A stretch of DNA of 64,000 bases, taken from positions 65,501,794 to 65,565,793 of the forward strand of contig CM056733.1 of NCBI GenBank assembly GCA_029844215.1, in the 5' to 3' direction. The DNA is from Przewalskia tangutica. Its lineage: Eukaryota; Streptophyta; Magnoliopsida; Solanales; Solanaceae. Below, in pieces: positions 53,888 to 64,000 of this stretch (positions within the stretch are counted from its first letter, which is position 1; each line of letters opens with the position of its first letter). The notes under the pieces were generated by a model, which did not search any database, was not told the origin of the DNA, and saw only the letters and a program-made list of their open reading frames with translations. The position numbers and the translations under genes were made by a program.

Positions 53888-56800
53888 TGTTATACCCTCA
53901 GATTTCCGCAGTATGTACGCGTGGCACGATAAATTTTTTGCCTTAAGAATTGGCTTTGGTTCGAAATTTGGGCACAAGTGCCGAATAGAGTCGTTTTCTG
54001 ACGAAACGTTTCCACAGCTTACGTTGGGAAAATTCCGGCTATGTCATTTAGTATTTTTGCGGATTTTTCCGAGCGACGGAACATTTTTGGGATTAACGGG
54101 AGGTGACACTTGTCACCCTCATCGACTAAGAAAGAGGAGGCTCGCCTTGGCCGATTGGTTCATGGTTTTGTGCCTTGTTTTGTGGCTTGTTTTGTGCCAT
54201 GTTTTGTGGAGTAGGGTTAGGTGCACTTGGCTTGATCTTGGCCTTACACTTGCTATACACTTGGAAGGATCTTCGCCATCGTTGGCTTTTGGTTTTGCTA
54301 TAAATACCCCCCTCTCTTTGAAGACTTCATTCATCCAAAAATCTTCCAAGTCTTGGAAACCCCTCCCCTCTTGTTGACTCTCGTCCAAGAGCCCCTCTCC
54401 CCCTTAAAGTTTGGCTTTGGCCGAGAGGCCACCCTCCCCTCATGTGCTCGCCGCATGGTACCCCTAGCCTAGTTGTTTTCGTATAATACCCCTTGTCAGG
54501 TATAGAAATACTCTCCTAATATTGTTATTATGTCCAAATACTCGCCCAAATACCTTGTAGTATTCCCAAGGTTACACTTATACAAAGCCCAGAAAATACG
54601 ATTATACTTCCTTTAGCCACAAAAACGAAACCCTAAGGAAATCTTCACCCGTTGTTGAAGTTGTAAGTAGAAGTTGGTTAGAACTTCTAAGGGTTGTTTG
54701 AGCGCCGAGTAGGAGCTAAGCGTTGCTCGTGATCGACTTTATACTTGGATAATTTTGTCCTTATCGAGGTAAACACTACTTTCCTTATATTGTAATTTGA
54801 AATTACATGTTTTAATATATAGTTGAAGTATACTATATATATAACTATACTTAGTACTGTGGCAATGTCTTTTGACTTAAGCCTTAAGAATTAAGAATCG
54901 AATCAATCTGAATTACATAGATCAGACATAAGAGACTTGTGTAGTATTACCGTAGTAGAATTGTACACGCCCCAGGTTAGGCGTAAACCCCCGGTTGGCT
55001 TCGTAGCCGCCGATAGAGAAGGAGATTCGGCGCGTGGGAGGTGCGCCAATTTTCGTAGATTATGGAACGTTGAGATCTAGATGTTAATAAGTCGCGTGGC
55101 CTTATAGGTCAAGTACTACGTGGAGTGATCCACTGGCAGCCGAGTAGCCGGTTTGAGGTACTGAGCGTTTTGCTATTAGTCGACAATCGTCGCGAGGTAT
55201 GTGAACATCTTCCTATCTCTTCTAGCATGATATGTGTGAACTATGTAGTACGGTAGACGCATACGTGTTAATCGTGTTTGATTGTTTAAAACATAAAGTG
55301 TTATAACGGCTTTATGGGAAGTCGTTATAACACTTTATGTAGGTAAGAAAATTCTTTGTGGTTTTAAAAAGGTAATCGATGTGAATTATAATCGCTAGTT
55401 ATAATAAAGAACTTGATGTATTTCAAAAGATTTATAAATCGTTTTGGAAGGAGAGTAACACTTGGTTTTAAAGGTTTTAAAAAGAGTTATACTAGCTTTA
55501 TGGGAGTTAGGTATAATGTCTTAAGAGAGGTAAAGAAAATGGTTTATCATGTTAGAAGTTAAGAGACTTGATCTTATAAGATAAGAGACTTAACTTATTT
55601 GTTTTAATGTGAATGTTTGTGTGAAACCTCATTCGTGAGTAATGAGTACTTGGTTTTATTTAAAGGGATAATGTTTTACCGATTTCGAAATCGTAATGTG
55701 TATCGACAGCACCAATCGCAGCGTTAATAAAGGAAAATGTATTGAAAAATGATGAATTGTATTAAAACCAAGAGAAACCTCCATCCGCATAGAAACTAAG
55801 ATGAGACAAAATGATATACATTTTCTAGATCATGACTCAGAATGAGAATGTTGTAAAGAAGAATAACCTACTCACGTGAGACATATATTACTCAACCGTT
55901 TCTAAAAAGGAATCAAGTGATTAAGTTTGGGAACTATGAAACCATTTGAAAATGAGAAGCTTGAGTAATTGAAACTAGGCAACCGAACTTAGGAAAAGAA
56001 TGTTGTTACTTGATTTTTAAAAGGAATGTGGGTTGGTCATTCTAATACTACGGTATCGTGACTTTTATAAGTAATAGATCTCTTTAAAAGAATTTAACGA
56101 TGTAGTACTTGGGGTTAAAAACCCGACTTTGGCATAAAATGAAAGTACTTTGAATTGTTGTGAAACTCGCGTGCTTGTTGTCGTGAAACTTGCCTATGCT
56201 TGTGATGATAGCCTTCTTTGTGCAAGTGTGGTATTTCGTGTTACCGCGTCTCGATAGAGGCCGTTGACTTGTTGATAATTTACTTGACGGCGTCTTTGCG
56301 GTGATGGAGAATTCCACGTATGTTTCCATTTTGATTCATCGCTTGTTGTTGATATCACATGGACATGTCTACACCGACGCAAAGATTCGGGGCACGCGCC
56401 ACGCGGGTTGATTACCCGATAGATGGTTATTACCGCAACATGGACGTGTCACACCGACGCAAGATTCGGCACGTGGCCACGCGGCAGGTTGACCACCCAA
56501 GATATTGTTATTGAGGTTACATGGGCATGCCTACACCGACGCAGATTCGGTACGCGCCACGCGCCTTGTTATTATTGCATCATGGACATGTCTACACCGA
56601 GGCGATTCCGGCACGCGCCACGATGCGAACATGATGGATGTTATGGGCGCGAGACCCATAGTTATATTCGAGTGGTGACTTTGAGGCGTGAGTCCCCGAC
56701 TTGATCGCTTTTATGTTGCATCAGATTTTGGTTATCATACATGTCTCTCGCTTTTAAGCTATTATGATTTCATTTACTGATTTGTGATTTCACATACTTG

Positions 56801-57204
56801 GTACTGTTGCATCGACCTCCTTCGGGCCGCTCATGCCGCAGTAGAGAGGTACATCGGCCGTGGATCCTCGCCTTAGGATCTCGGGCATTGCTTGGAAGCT
56901 CCGCTTTCCCGAGGCTTATCTTTTGGTATGTGTTCCCGAGTTGTAGGTTCTTGTACATCTGTGGTATGGCGGGCCCCGTCCCGTCATAGTCGTTGTAAAT
57001 CTTAGAGGTCCGTAGAACTGCGTGTGGTTGTAAAAGGATTAAACTGTCGTTTTATGTATATACTGAAGGCAACTGTTTTGGTTGGCCTGTTTATTTATTA
57101 TATCTCTTGTTTCATGATTCATGTTTTATTTTCCGCTGGTTTTCTCTGATGTTGTATCACTAGGGTGCCCGGGGTAAGGCACCGAATCTGCCCGTTCGGG
57201 CGCA
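53888..57204 (+). repeat. 3' LTR of F
   Basis: 3317 bp, TGTTATACCC...CGGGCGCA, with TATAAATA at 54299-54306 and the minisatellite at about 56361-56620. Confidence 0.92.
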
Positions 57205-57900
57205 CTTCCGCAAATAATTGTTCGTTGCCATATCTTCTGGTAAATCATAAGATTCATGTGTTGTTTTTCTCATGAAGGTGCCACTTGCTGTTGCATCAAT
57301 GATCATCCTGGTAGTCCCACTTAAACCAATATAGAAATTATGAACCAAATTCCACTGCTCAAGACCATGGTGTGGCACTTTCTTTGTAAATCTTTGAAAC
57401 GCTCCCAGGCAGCGTATAATGACTCTCCATCCATCTGGTATAAATTATTCAATTCTCCCCTAAGCCTTGCTTCCTTTGATAGTGGAAAGAACTTGGCTAA
57501 AAACTTCTGGGCTAGGTCCTGCCATGTGAAGACAGAGTCTGTGGACAAGGAGTTCAACCAAACCTTTACTCTGTCCCTGAGTGAGAAGGGGAAAAGCCTC
57601 AACCGAATGACATCATCAGTAACGCCATTGTATTTGAATGTGGCACACAACTCCAGGAAATTTGTAATGTGCATATGTGGGTCTTCAGATGGTAACCCTC
57701 CAAACTGGACTGTGTTCTGCACCACACTCAAAATAGCAGGTTTGATCTCAAAATTGTTGGATCCTATCACTGAGAGCCTGATGCAAGTCTGCACCCCTGT
57801 AACTGTAGGCAATACATAGTCCCCTATGCTCCATTCTGCAGCCGGTAGCTCATCATTCCCTACGTTGTTGTCTTGCTGATTTTCTATTATACAAAGGATC
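57205..57900 (-). pseudogene. N-terminal and central gag of C
   Basis: A 163-codon frame (57812-57321) carries the Athila gag core: CIRLSVIGSNNFEIKPAIL, GLPSEDPHMHITNFLELC, then DVIRLRLFPFSLRDRVKVWLNSL and FTWQDLAQKFLAKFFP (Retrotrans_gag). A frameshift near 57355 leads into the frame 57378-57210 (FYIGLSGTTRMIIDATASGTFM, THESYDLPEDMATNNY), which runs into the F LTR. The gag continues at 48527. This core is better preserved than that of D. Confidence 0.87.
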
Positions 57901-58043
57901 AGTAATTACCTTGTCCTACCTGCAAGTGATAAAAAAACAAGCAAACAAATCACGGCAAAATGTTCTAAAATAAAGAAGTAAAATAAAAATAAAAACCAAA
58001 GTAGAAATAAGAATAGATAGTTCGATATTGAAAGTACGCCAGT

Positions 58044-58060
58044 CCCCGGCAACGACGCCA
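58044..58060 (-). other. Primer binding site of C (tRNA-Asp)
   Basis: CCCCGGCAACGACGCCA on the plus strand, one change from the tRNA-Asp 3' end; six bases before the LTR. Confidence 0.88.
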
Positions 58061-58066
58061 AAAATT

Positions 58067-58238
58067 TGTTAGCCGATTTTCAATTGCTTACGCAAGTGTA
58101 CGTATCGTTACAAGTAATATAGTCTGTAAGACCGAATATCATCCACAGAGACTGATTTTCAATTACCAAAAATCTACTTTATGTTATCTATTTAGCTAAC
58201 GATAGTTTGTTTGGGTTTTTATCTAACACTACTAGCTA
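58067..58238 (-). repeat. 5' LTR of C, only 172 bp left
   Basis: TGTTAGCCGATTTTCAATTGC... matches the first 170 bp of 36203-37490 and stops after ACTAGCTA, where SIRE-2 gag sequence begins. Confidence 0.82.
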
Positions 58239-59433
58239 GCATGGATACAAGAACTCTCTTAATGCAATATGCTCTAATTTATTTGACAAAACTGGAAGTA
58301 TAGGTTTTGTAAAAGAAAAAGGATCGAAAGATAAGTTTCCAGTCGCGTCAAATGATATGAAGTTTGTGTGCCACCACTGCAACTCCACAGGGCACATAAG
58401 ACCATATTGTCACAAACTTCAAAATTCCAGGAGTAGAATGTTGCCAAGATGACTGTCCAACATCTCGGACAACACTCGAAACAACATTCCTAAGCCCAGA
58501 AAGGTAAAATGTACTAAGAAAGTTTGGGTTTCCAAAATGAATGTGAAATTTAATGTAGCCATAAATTCTTTAAGGACTAACATTTCAGGTCCATGGTACT
58601 TCGACAGTGGATGTTCTCGTCACATGACAGGGACAAAAGAGTGTCTAAAGAACTACGAATCACTTAGTGGATGAAATGTAACGTATGGAGGTGGCAGCAA
58701 AAGTAAAATCATAGGAAGAGGAACCTTAAATGTTACTGATGTTCCTGCCTTGGAAAATTTCTTACATGTTGACAGATTAATGGCTAACTTAGTCAGTATA
58801 AGTCAATTGTGTGATGACAATCTATAGGTAAAGTTTAATAAGTATGCTTGTATAGTTACAAATGAAGCTAACCAATGTGTAACCTCAGGTACAAGGACAT
58901 GCGACAATTGTTATCTTGTTGGAGAACAAGAGATTTGTAATAATGTTAGGACAGATGACACAACCTTGTGGCATCAAAAATTAGGACATGTCAACTACCG
59001 TAACCTTGAAAGATTAATTTCTTATGAGGCAGTAAGAGACATTCCTAAATTAAGTCCTAAAGATAAAATAGTGGTTTGTGAAGATTGTCTAAAAGGGAAG
59101 ATGCCTGAAAATAACGTTGTAATTACAGTGGAGAATGAGCAGAATGCTAAAGATCCAGATGTTGCCCCAAATGTTACCACATCTGAACCAGAACCCGAGA
59201 GCACAGAAAGTGCAGATGAAGAACCTAATGCTGAATTACAAGATCAAGTACAAAGGGATCTCTCATCTAGGATTATAAAGAACCATCCTACATGTCAGGT
59301 GATAGGAGGAGTATTCGAAGGTGTAAGAACAAGAAGAAAAGAACCCCTGAACTACAGAGATATGGTCAGATATGTAGGCATGTCTACCATGTATCAAAAC
59401 ATAAGTCTTTCTTGTTATGTATCTACTTTATAA
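58239..59433 (+). pseudogene. Gag end, protease and pre-integrase domain of SIRE-2
   Basis: Zinc knuckle CHHCNSTGHIRPYC (CX2CX4HX4C) is near 58372-58413. The protease is WYFDSGCSRHMTG near 58594, then a stop at 58677 after YESLSG and another near 58828. The frame 58966-59433 begins LWHQKLGHVNYRNLERL (the His pair of the HHCC domain) and CEDCLKGK. It then passes straight into MPENNVVITVENEQNAKD and an acidic Glu/Pro-rich linker. The whole D,D35E catalytic core of integrase, normally about 200 residues, is absent, although the frame stays open. An internal in-frame deletion fits best. Confidence 0.82.
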
Positions 59434-59439
59434 CCTAAG

Positions 59440-60430
59440 AATGTTTCAGAAGCACTCAAAGATAATTGTTGGATTCAAGCTATGCAAGAAGAACTTGAGC
59501 AGTTCACTAGAAATGAAGCATGGGATTTAGTTCCTCGCCCAAATAATACCAATGTAATTGGAACTAAATGGATATTCAAAAACAAGTCAGATGAATCTGA
59601 AACTGTTATGAGAAACAAAGCTCGCCTAATTGCTCAAGGATACACTAAGGTCGAAGGAATTGAATATGATGAAACCTTTGCTCCTGTTGCAAGAATTGAG
59701 TCAATCAGGTTACTACTTGTTGTTTCTTGCTGTCTAAAGATTACTCTCCATCATATGGATGTTAAAGGTGCTTTCTTGAATGGATATCTTGATAAGGAAG
59801 TATATGTTGAACAACCCAAAGTATTTGAAGATCCTTACCATTCTCAGTTTGTATACAACCTCAAAAGGGCTTTATGTGGATTAAAACAAGCACCTCGAGC
59901 ATGGTATGGTCGTTTAACTCATTTACTTCTTGAATTTGGTTTTGAACGTGGTGAAGCAGATTGTTATTTATTTATAAAACACCACGGAGTAGATATAGTC
60001 ATTGCTCAAATCTATATAGATGACATAGTTTTTTGTTCGACTTCACAGTCCCACCTTGAGACATTTGTCGAAGCTATAGTCTTCAACATTTGAGATGAGC
60101 ATGATAGGGGAATTAACTTTTTTCTTAGGCTTGCAGATAAAGTAAAATAAAGATGATATCTTTATCTCCCAGTGTAAGTACTCCAAAAACTTGGTTAAGA
60201 AGTTTGGATTGGAGAATGCTAAATAAATGAGGACTCCAATGGGATCAACACAGAAGCTATGCAAAGACAATGTTAGTGAAAATGTCGACCCAACATTGTA
60301 TCGATCTATGATAGATAGTCTCTTGTATCTCACTGCAAGTTATCTTGATCTTATGTTTAGTGTCTGTGTTTGTGCTCGATTCCAAGTCTGCCTCAAAATC
60401 TCCCACTTAAATGCCTTAAAATGTGTCATC
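59440..60430 (+). pseudogene. Reverse transcriptase of SIRE-2
   Basis: A 203-codon frame, 59482-60093, covers most of RT: MQEELEQFTRNEAWDLVPRP, GTKWIFKNK, KARLIAQGYTKVEGIEYDE, MDVKGAFLNGYL, ALCGLKQAPRAWYGRL and the catalytic YIDDIVFCS (YIDD at 60013-60024, Ile where most copia RTs have Val). A frameshift at about 60087 ends it. The connection region continues in other frames to the frame 60227-60433 (RTPMGSTQKLC, YRSMIDSLLYL). Confidence 0.87.
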
Positions 60431-60439
60431 TGATATGTT

Positions 60440-60952
60440 GCCGGCACATGCGAGTTGAGAATTTGGTATTCCAAAGACACTAATCCTAATTTAATAGGAT
60501 ATAGTGACTCAGATTGGGCTGGTGATGTGAATGACAGAAAGAGTACGAGTGGAGGTTGTTTTTACCTTGATAATAATCTTGTTTCTTGGTATAGTCGTAA
60601 ACAAAATTGTGTCTCACTTTCAACTGCTAAATCTGAATATGTAGCAGCTGTGAGTTGTTTTTCTCAATTGATATGGTCAAGATACATATTAGACGACTAT
60701 GGTTTTTCAAATAATATCTTAGTTTTGTATTGTGATAATTTGAGTGCAATAATATTTCCAAAAATCCAGTTTAGGACTATCGTACAAAACACATTGATAT
60801 TAGACATCATTTTAAGAGATTTGGTTGAAAAACAGCTAGTCCAAATTGAACATGTTGACATTCTTCATCAACTAGCTGATATTTTTACAAAAGCTTTGGA
60901 TCATGAGAGATTTTCAAGTTTGAAAAACTCTCTTGGTCTCTGTAAACTCTGA
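60440..60952 (+). pseudogene. RNase H of SIRE-2
   Basis: A 165-codon frame reads through the complete RNase H: YSDSDWAGDVNDRKSTSGG, LVSWYSRKQNCVSLSTAKSEY, LYCDNLSAI and DIFTKALDHERFSSLKNSLGL at the natural end of pol. The domain itself looks intact and is joined to a broken RT. Confidence 0.87.
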
Positions 60953-61696
60953 ATCGACACTGGTTGGTGAATGTCGGCTGAAATGTCTCAATATTTTGGG
61001 TGGCATTTACCTCTCAGAATCTGATTGTTGTTACTATTTTGATGATTTTAATTTTGTGTCCACACAAGTATAATCTTAAAATAAGAACATGGTTCAAAAG
61101 TGATACCGGTCCCTGCGATGATCTTAGATATCATAAAAAAAGAGTATCAAAATAAGGCAAAGTCTTCTCTAAATAATTTGGCAATTGTGCAAATGAGCAA
61201 AGCTCTTTGTAAATGATACTATACTATAAGAGTATCAAGTGCTTGAACAAGAAATTATGAGGATGCAAAACAAGTATTCTTATTTTTTGACAAGAAAATA
61301 AATTGTGTATGTGTTTTTATGATTAGATCAAGGACACAATGGAAAAATGTTACATTGGTCTGGTGGTTAAACTTATAAAAATATATATAAAATGTGTCTT
61401 GATTTGTTGCAAAAAATAAAAGAGTTATTGTGAGATCATTATACTTGTGTCATCCAAGATGTTGTCAACATTTGTTGACATTCTCAGATAATGATATTTG
61501 TTAGGATATTGTTTGTAACTGATTTTCAAAAATTCAGTTACTTTTTTTCTATTTGTGTGCTGTTGATTTTGATTTTCTTTTAATAACTAAGATCAAATCT
61601 TGATGTCTATATTTTTATCTAAATTTTAGGAACAAGTATTAGAATACAATACAAACTCTTAAAATCAAGAAATATGTTATTCTGCCAAGTGTATAA
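60953..61696 (+). other. Spacer between pol and env-like ORF of SIRE-2
   Basis: AT-rich, no coding sequence. It contains ATGTTGTCAACATTTGTTGAC near 61459 and a possible splice acceptor (TTTTTATCTAAATTTTAG|G) ending at about 61630, just before the ORF. Confidence 0.55.
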
Positions 61697-63696
61697 ATGG
61701 TCCTTCATTTTGTTCATCTCTTTTGTCATTTTTCTTGTTTTTCCGAAAAAAATAAAAAAAAAGGAAAAAACATCACATCAATCTCGGTTTATACATCAAA
61801 AACTGATAGATTCATCATCACACTCTTCATCTTCCAAAACCCCCAAAACCCTAAAACCTTAGAATCACCTTCTCATTACTCTCCAATGGATACATCTCCG
61901 ATGTCAACTACAATGTCTTCCAACATCCACAACAATACACCAATGAGTACAAGCCCTCCCATGTACACAGACATTGTGTTCAGTTCTTTTCAAGAACCTC
62001 TCGAAATCAGTTATCCAGGGGATAACAACAATCACATCATTGTAGATGAAAACCCTAATGTTTCTGTTTTAGGAAAGAGGACCAGCACTTCAACATGTCC
62101 AACCAGAAGATCTACCAGAGTGTTCGAGAGAACATTCGAACCTGAAGTTGTTACCAAAAGGTCCAGGTTCGAAACTAATGTTCATGTTTGCTCAAGTAGT
62201 GATTCAGATGATTTGGACTTTGAAATATCTTCTGAAAATACTAATGAAGAAACTCCCATAGCTGATCATCAAGATGAGCCACATGTCTCTGTTTCTCAAC
62301 CTGAATCACGCATTGTTGTTCCTCAATGTGCATCTACGGATGAGAAAATTCCGGACGACACCCCGTTGAAGAGGTTCTGTCCAAAGAGAGTTCATAAATC
62401 CACAAGATCAAGTGATGACCCAGATGTTGCCCCAGGTGTCACAACATTCCAGGCAACATTCCAATCAATACAGTCTCCGACCTCCTCAAGCAGTACAGAA
62501 TCAGACTCAGAATCTGATCAAGAGACAACCTTCTTCTCTGATAAATTCTATTCTGAAACTAGTTCCAAAAATTGAAACTGGTATAAAAATAGAATCATCA
62601 AGTCCGAAAAGGCATTAGACATTGCCTCATGTTCGGAACATGGTTTGGTTGAGTTTTTTAAGCACGTAAATCTCCTCGGATCTGTCACAAACAAAGGACC
62701 CTATATTGACAATGTAATCAGGTTGTTTTATGCCAACTTAGACTCTGTTATTGAAGATACTAACTCTAAGCAATTTGGAAAAGTATATTTCTGTAACAGA
62801 ATATATAAACTCACACCTGCTGTTATTAGTAAATATTTGGACCTAAATGATGTGGAGGATGATAATGTAGCAGACCCTGCAATGGAAGATAGAGATGAAA
62901 TTATTAAGTACCTCACAGGGGTATAATGCAAAAATGGATCTCTAGATGTCCAATCTCAAAATTAACAGCTTTGTTTGCAACTCTACATAAAATTGCTATA
63001 CACAATTGACTTTCTTCCATGAACGAGTCCATTGTAACTTCAGAACAATCACTCTTGTTATACAAAGTAGGTAACGGATTGAGAGTTGACATAGGACAAA
63101 CAATATTTACTCAAATTTTCAACTTAGCTAAAAAAGAATGCACATCAATCCTACATTTTTCCTCTTTAATTTTCAAAGTCCTTACAACACAAGACTTTCA
63201 ACCAAATAAGAAGGACATATTTAGGGAAAATCCAGAGCTATACACAATGAACAAGACAATTTTAAAGAGCAAAGATAGAATCATAGACTTACCCTGGAAA
63301 CTAGAACAAAGCAATATTGATGTTGAAAGAAATGCCACCAACATTGCTGGCAATACAGAATCAGAAGAATCTCCGTTGACCATAGAATGGCTTGTGAATC
63401 AAATTGCAAAGGTCAACCTTCAAATTTCAGAGGTTGATACTGTTAGAGAAGCCCTGGTTCAAGCAAGAGATCATCTTCTAATGTTGTTTTCTTCTCAAAA
63501 AGGGAGAGAGAATTTTGGGGAACAGAGGGGGATGTTGCTGTTAATGCTTATGAAACTGTTGTTACTACTGAAAGAGACAATTCAGAAGGAGCTGAGAAGT
63601 GACTGGGTGTTGTTGTTGTTGCATCAAACAGAAGTAAAAAGCGGCTGGAAGCTACTACTAATGCTTGACATGCAAGGGATGTGTGTGACGTTGTGA
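61697..63696 (+). pseudogene. Env-like / Transposase_32-like ORF of SIRE-2
   Basis: Piece 1 (61697-62575, 292 codons; a more natural start is the ATG at 61886, MDTSPM) is Ser/Thr-rich and acidic with a basic patch TSTCPTRRSTRVFERTF and KRSRFE, perhaps a nuclear signal. Piece 2 (62645-62926) is the core: LLGSVTNKGPYIDNVIRLFYANL, FGKVYFCNRIYKLTPAVISKYLDL. Piece 3 (63019-63696) has SEQSLLLYKVGNGLRVDIGQTIF, a middle part, WLVNQIAKVNLQISE and an LFSSQKGRE end. Stops at 62573, 62924 and near 63010 divide them. Same order as SIRE-1 at 626-2240. No signal peptide or clear membrane anchor; the first 25 residues of the longest frame are hydrophobic but lie upstream of the likely start. Confidence 0.7.
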
Positions 63697-63887
63697 TGTG
63701 ATGCTGCTATGATTGGTTACTGATTTGGTTATGTAAATTACTGACTTGGGTTGTATAAGACAATTTCGATTACGTAGTCACTGTTTTATTTTGTTTTGGA
63801 ATGTAATGATCTGACAAATTATTCTGTGTTTCTGTTTGGATGATTATGGTTGACTAAGTTGTTAAATATTTCTAATCCTATATAAAT

Positions 63888-63890
<3 letters not shown>

Positions 63891-63918
<28 letters not shown>
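63891..63918. repeat. (AT)14 microsatellite
   Basis: Uninterrupted AT dinucleotide run in the 3' untranslated part of SIRE-2. Confidence 0.95.
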
Positions 63919-63924
<6 letters not shown>

Positions 63925-63957
63925 CTTGTATATGTTGTGTTTATATGTCATCACAGG

Positions 63958-63971
63958 TTGAGGGGGAGCAT
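63958..63971 (+). other. Purine tract 1 of SIRE-2
   Basis: TTGAGGGGGAGCAT, identical to 2495-2508 in SIRE-1. Confidence 0.6.
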
Positions 63972-64000
63972 TAACATTTGTCGTAGGTCACTCGCACTGA

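Larger units (their letters stand above)
48528..57204 (+). mobile_element. Del/Tekay-like Ty3/gypsy element F, degenerate, inserted in gag of C
   Basis: Long LTRs 48528-51834 (3307 bp) and 53888-57204 (3317 bp) start TGTTATACCC and end GGCGCA. The primer site after the 5' LTR is TGGTATCGTGAGCG, a degenerate initiator tRNA-Met site, and a purine tract AAGGGAAGAA precedes the 3' LTR. Only 2.05 kb of internal DNA remains, with gag remnants. There is no protease, RT or integrase. Its removal rejoins the two halves of the C gag (minus strand) between 48527 and 57205. LTRs are alike in AT-rich parts but differ by many small indels in CG-rich parts. Confidence 0.9.
36203..58238 (-). mobile_element. 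Athila-like element C, carrying nested elements D and F
   Basis: The left LTR 36203-37490 (TGTTAGCC...CCTAACA) and a right LTR fragment 58067-58238 begin with the same TGTTAGCCGATTT(C/T)CAATTGCTTAC text, distinct from D. Between them, after removing D (38733-46494) and F (48528-57204), lies an internal region of about 4.2 kb. On the minus strand this has a tRNA-Asp primer site, gag, protease, the hairpin and a 3' non-coding part. No RT or integrase is present. The right LTR is cut after about 170 bp, where SIRE-2 begins. Confidence 0.85.
58239..64000 (+). mobile_element. SIRE-type Ty1/copia element SIRE-2, 5' truncated, runs off the window
   Basis: In order: end of gag with zinc knuckle, protease, pre-integrase domain, (integrase core missing), RT, RNase H, a spacer, a long env-like ORF in three pieces, a microsatellite and the purine tract TTGAGGGGGAGCAT at the window edge. 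RT and the WYFDSGCSRHMTG protease motif are of the SIRE/Maximus kind. It lacks its 5' LTR. The 3' LTR should begin about 110 bp beyond the window if it follows SIRE-1. Confidence 0.85.

Noticed and set aside
53913..54377. 154-codon plus-strand frame in the F 3' LTR
   Set aside because: It spans the LTR promoter and TATA box and is disrupted in the 5' LTR, so it is not a gene.
57340..57819. 159-codon plus-strand frame
   Set aside because: Antisense to the C gag core, which carries the conserved gag motifs.
61697..63696. SIRE 3' ORF as a true retroviral envelope
   Set aside because: No signal peptide after the likely start, no fusion peptide and no convincing transmembrane anchor; the core fits the plant transposon-protein domain better.

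Overview
This is nuclear DNA of a flowering plant, almost certainly a dicot. It is AT-rich and intergenic, and about 90% of it is LTR retrotransposon sequence in several nested layers. The only host signals I can support are a tRNA-Arg(ACG) gene at 14206-14278 and one exon-sized piece of a pectin methylesterase gene at 35740-35876. The species cannot be fixed from the sequence. The gag and LTR types are the ones common in asterids, which is only an impression.

Layout. 1-3542: 3' part of a SIRE-type Ty1/copia element (env-like ORF, polypurine tracts, 3' LTR). 3543-3792: probable LINE tail. 3793-13440: decayed Ty1/copia element G with TATTA target-site duplications (TSDs); a 4.17 kb solo Ty3/gypsy LTR (5735-9907, TSD ACTCA) splits its integrase. 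13446-14818: spacer with the tRNA gene. 14819-19944: young copia element H with both LTRs. 20077-35739: copia family B. It is present as a truncated copy (B1), a gypsy/Athila fragment (A'), and a longer copy (B2) into which a complete Athila-like element A (27983-33526, TSD GTAGT) inserted. A junction at 24273-24276 indicates that B1+A' and B2+A are two arms of a tandem duplication. 35740-36202: pectinesterase fragment and a small copia LTR with primer binding site. 36203-58238: Athila-like element C on the minus strand, carrying two insertions: Athila-like D (38733-46494) and a Del/Tekay-like gypsy element F (48528-57204, near-perfect TSD CTTCT/CTTCC). 58239-64000: a second SIRE-type element running off the window.

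How the pieces work together. None of the elements looks autonomous now. H is closest, with an 892-codon integrase-RT-RNase H frame, but gag, the protease/integrase junction and the RNase H tail are broken. The Athila-like elements C and D keep gag, protease, a tRNA-Asp primer site and LTRs but have no reverse transcriptase or integrase, so they would need enzymes from elsewhere. D also carries an ORF of the 'putative plant transposon protein' (Transposase_32) kind. A related-looking domain sits in the 3' env-like ORFs of both SIRE copies. The most interesting items are this domain in two unrelated retroelement superfamilies, the tandem duplication of a nest, the GC-rich GGCGCC modules shared between unrelated LTRs, and the pectinesterase exon joined to an LTR end.
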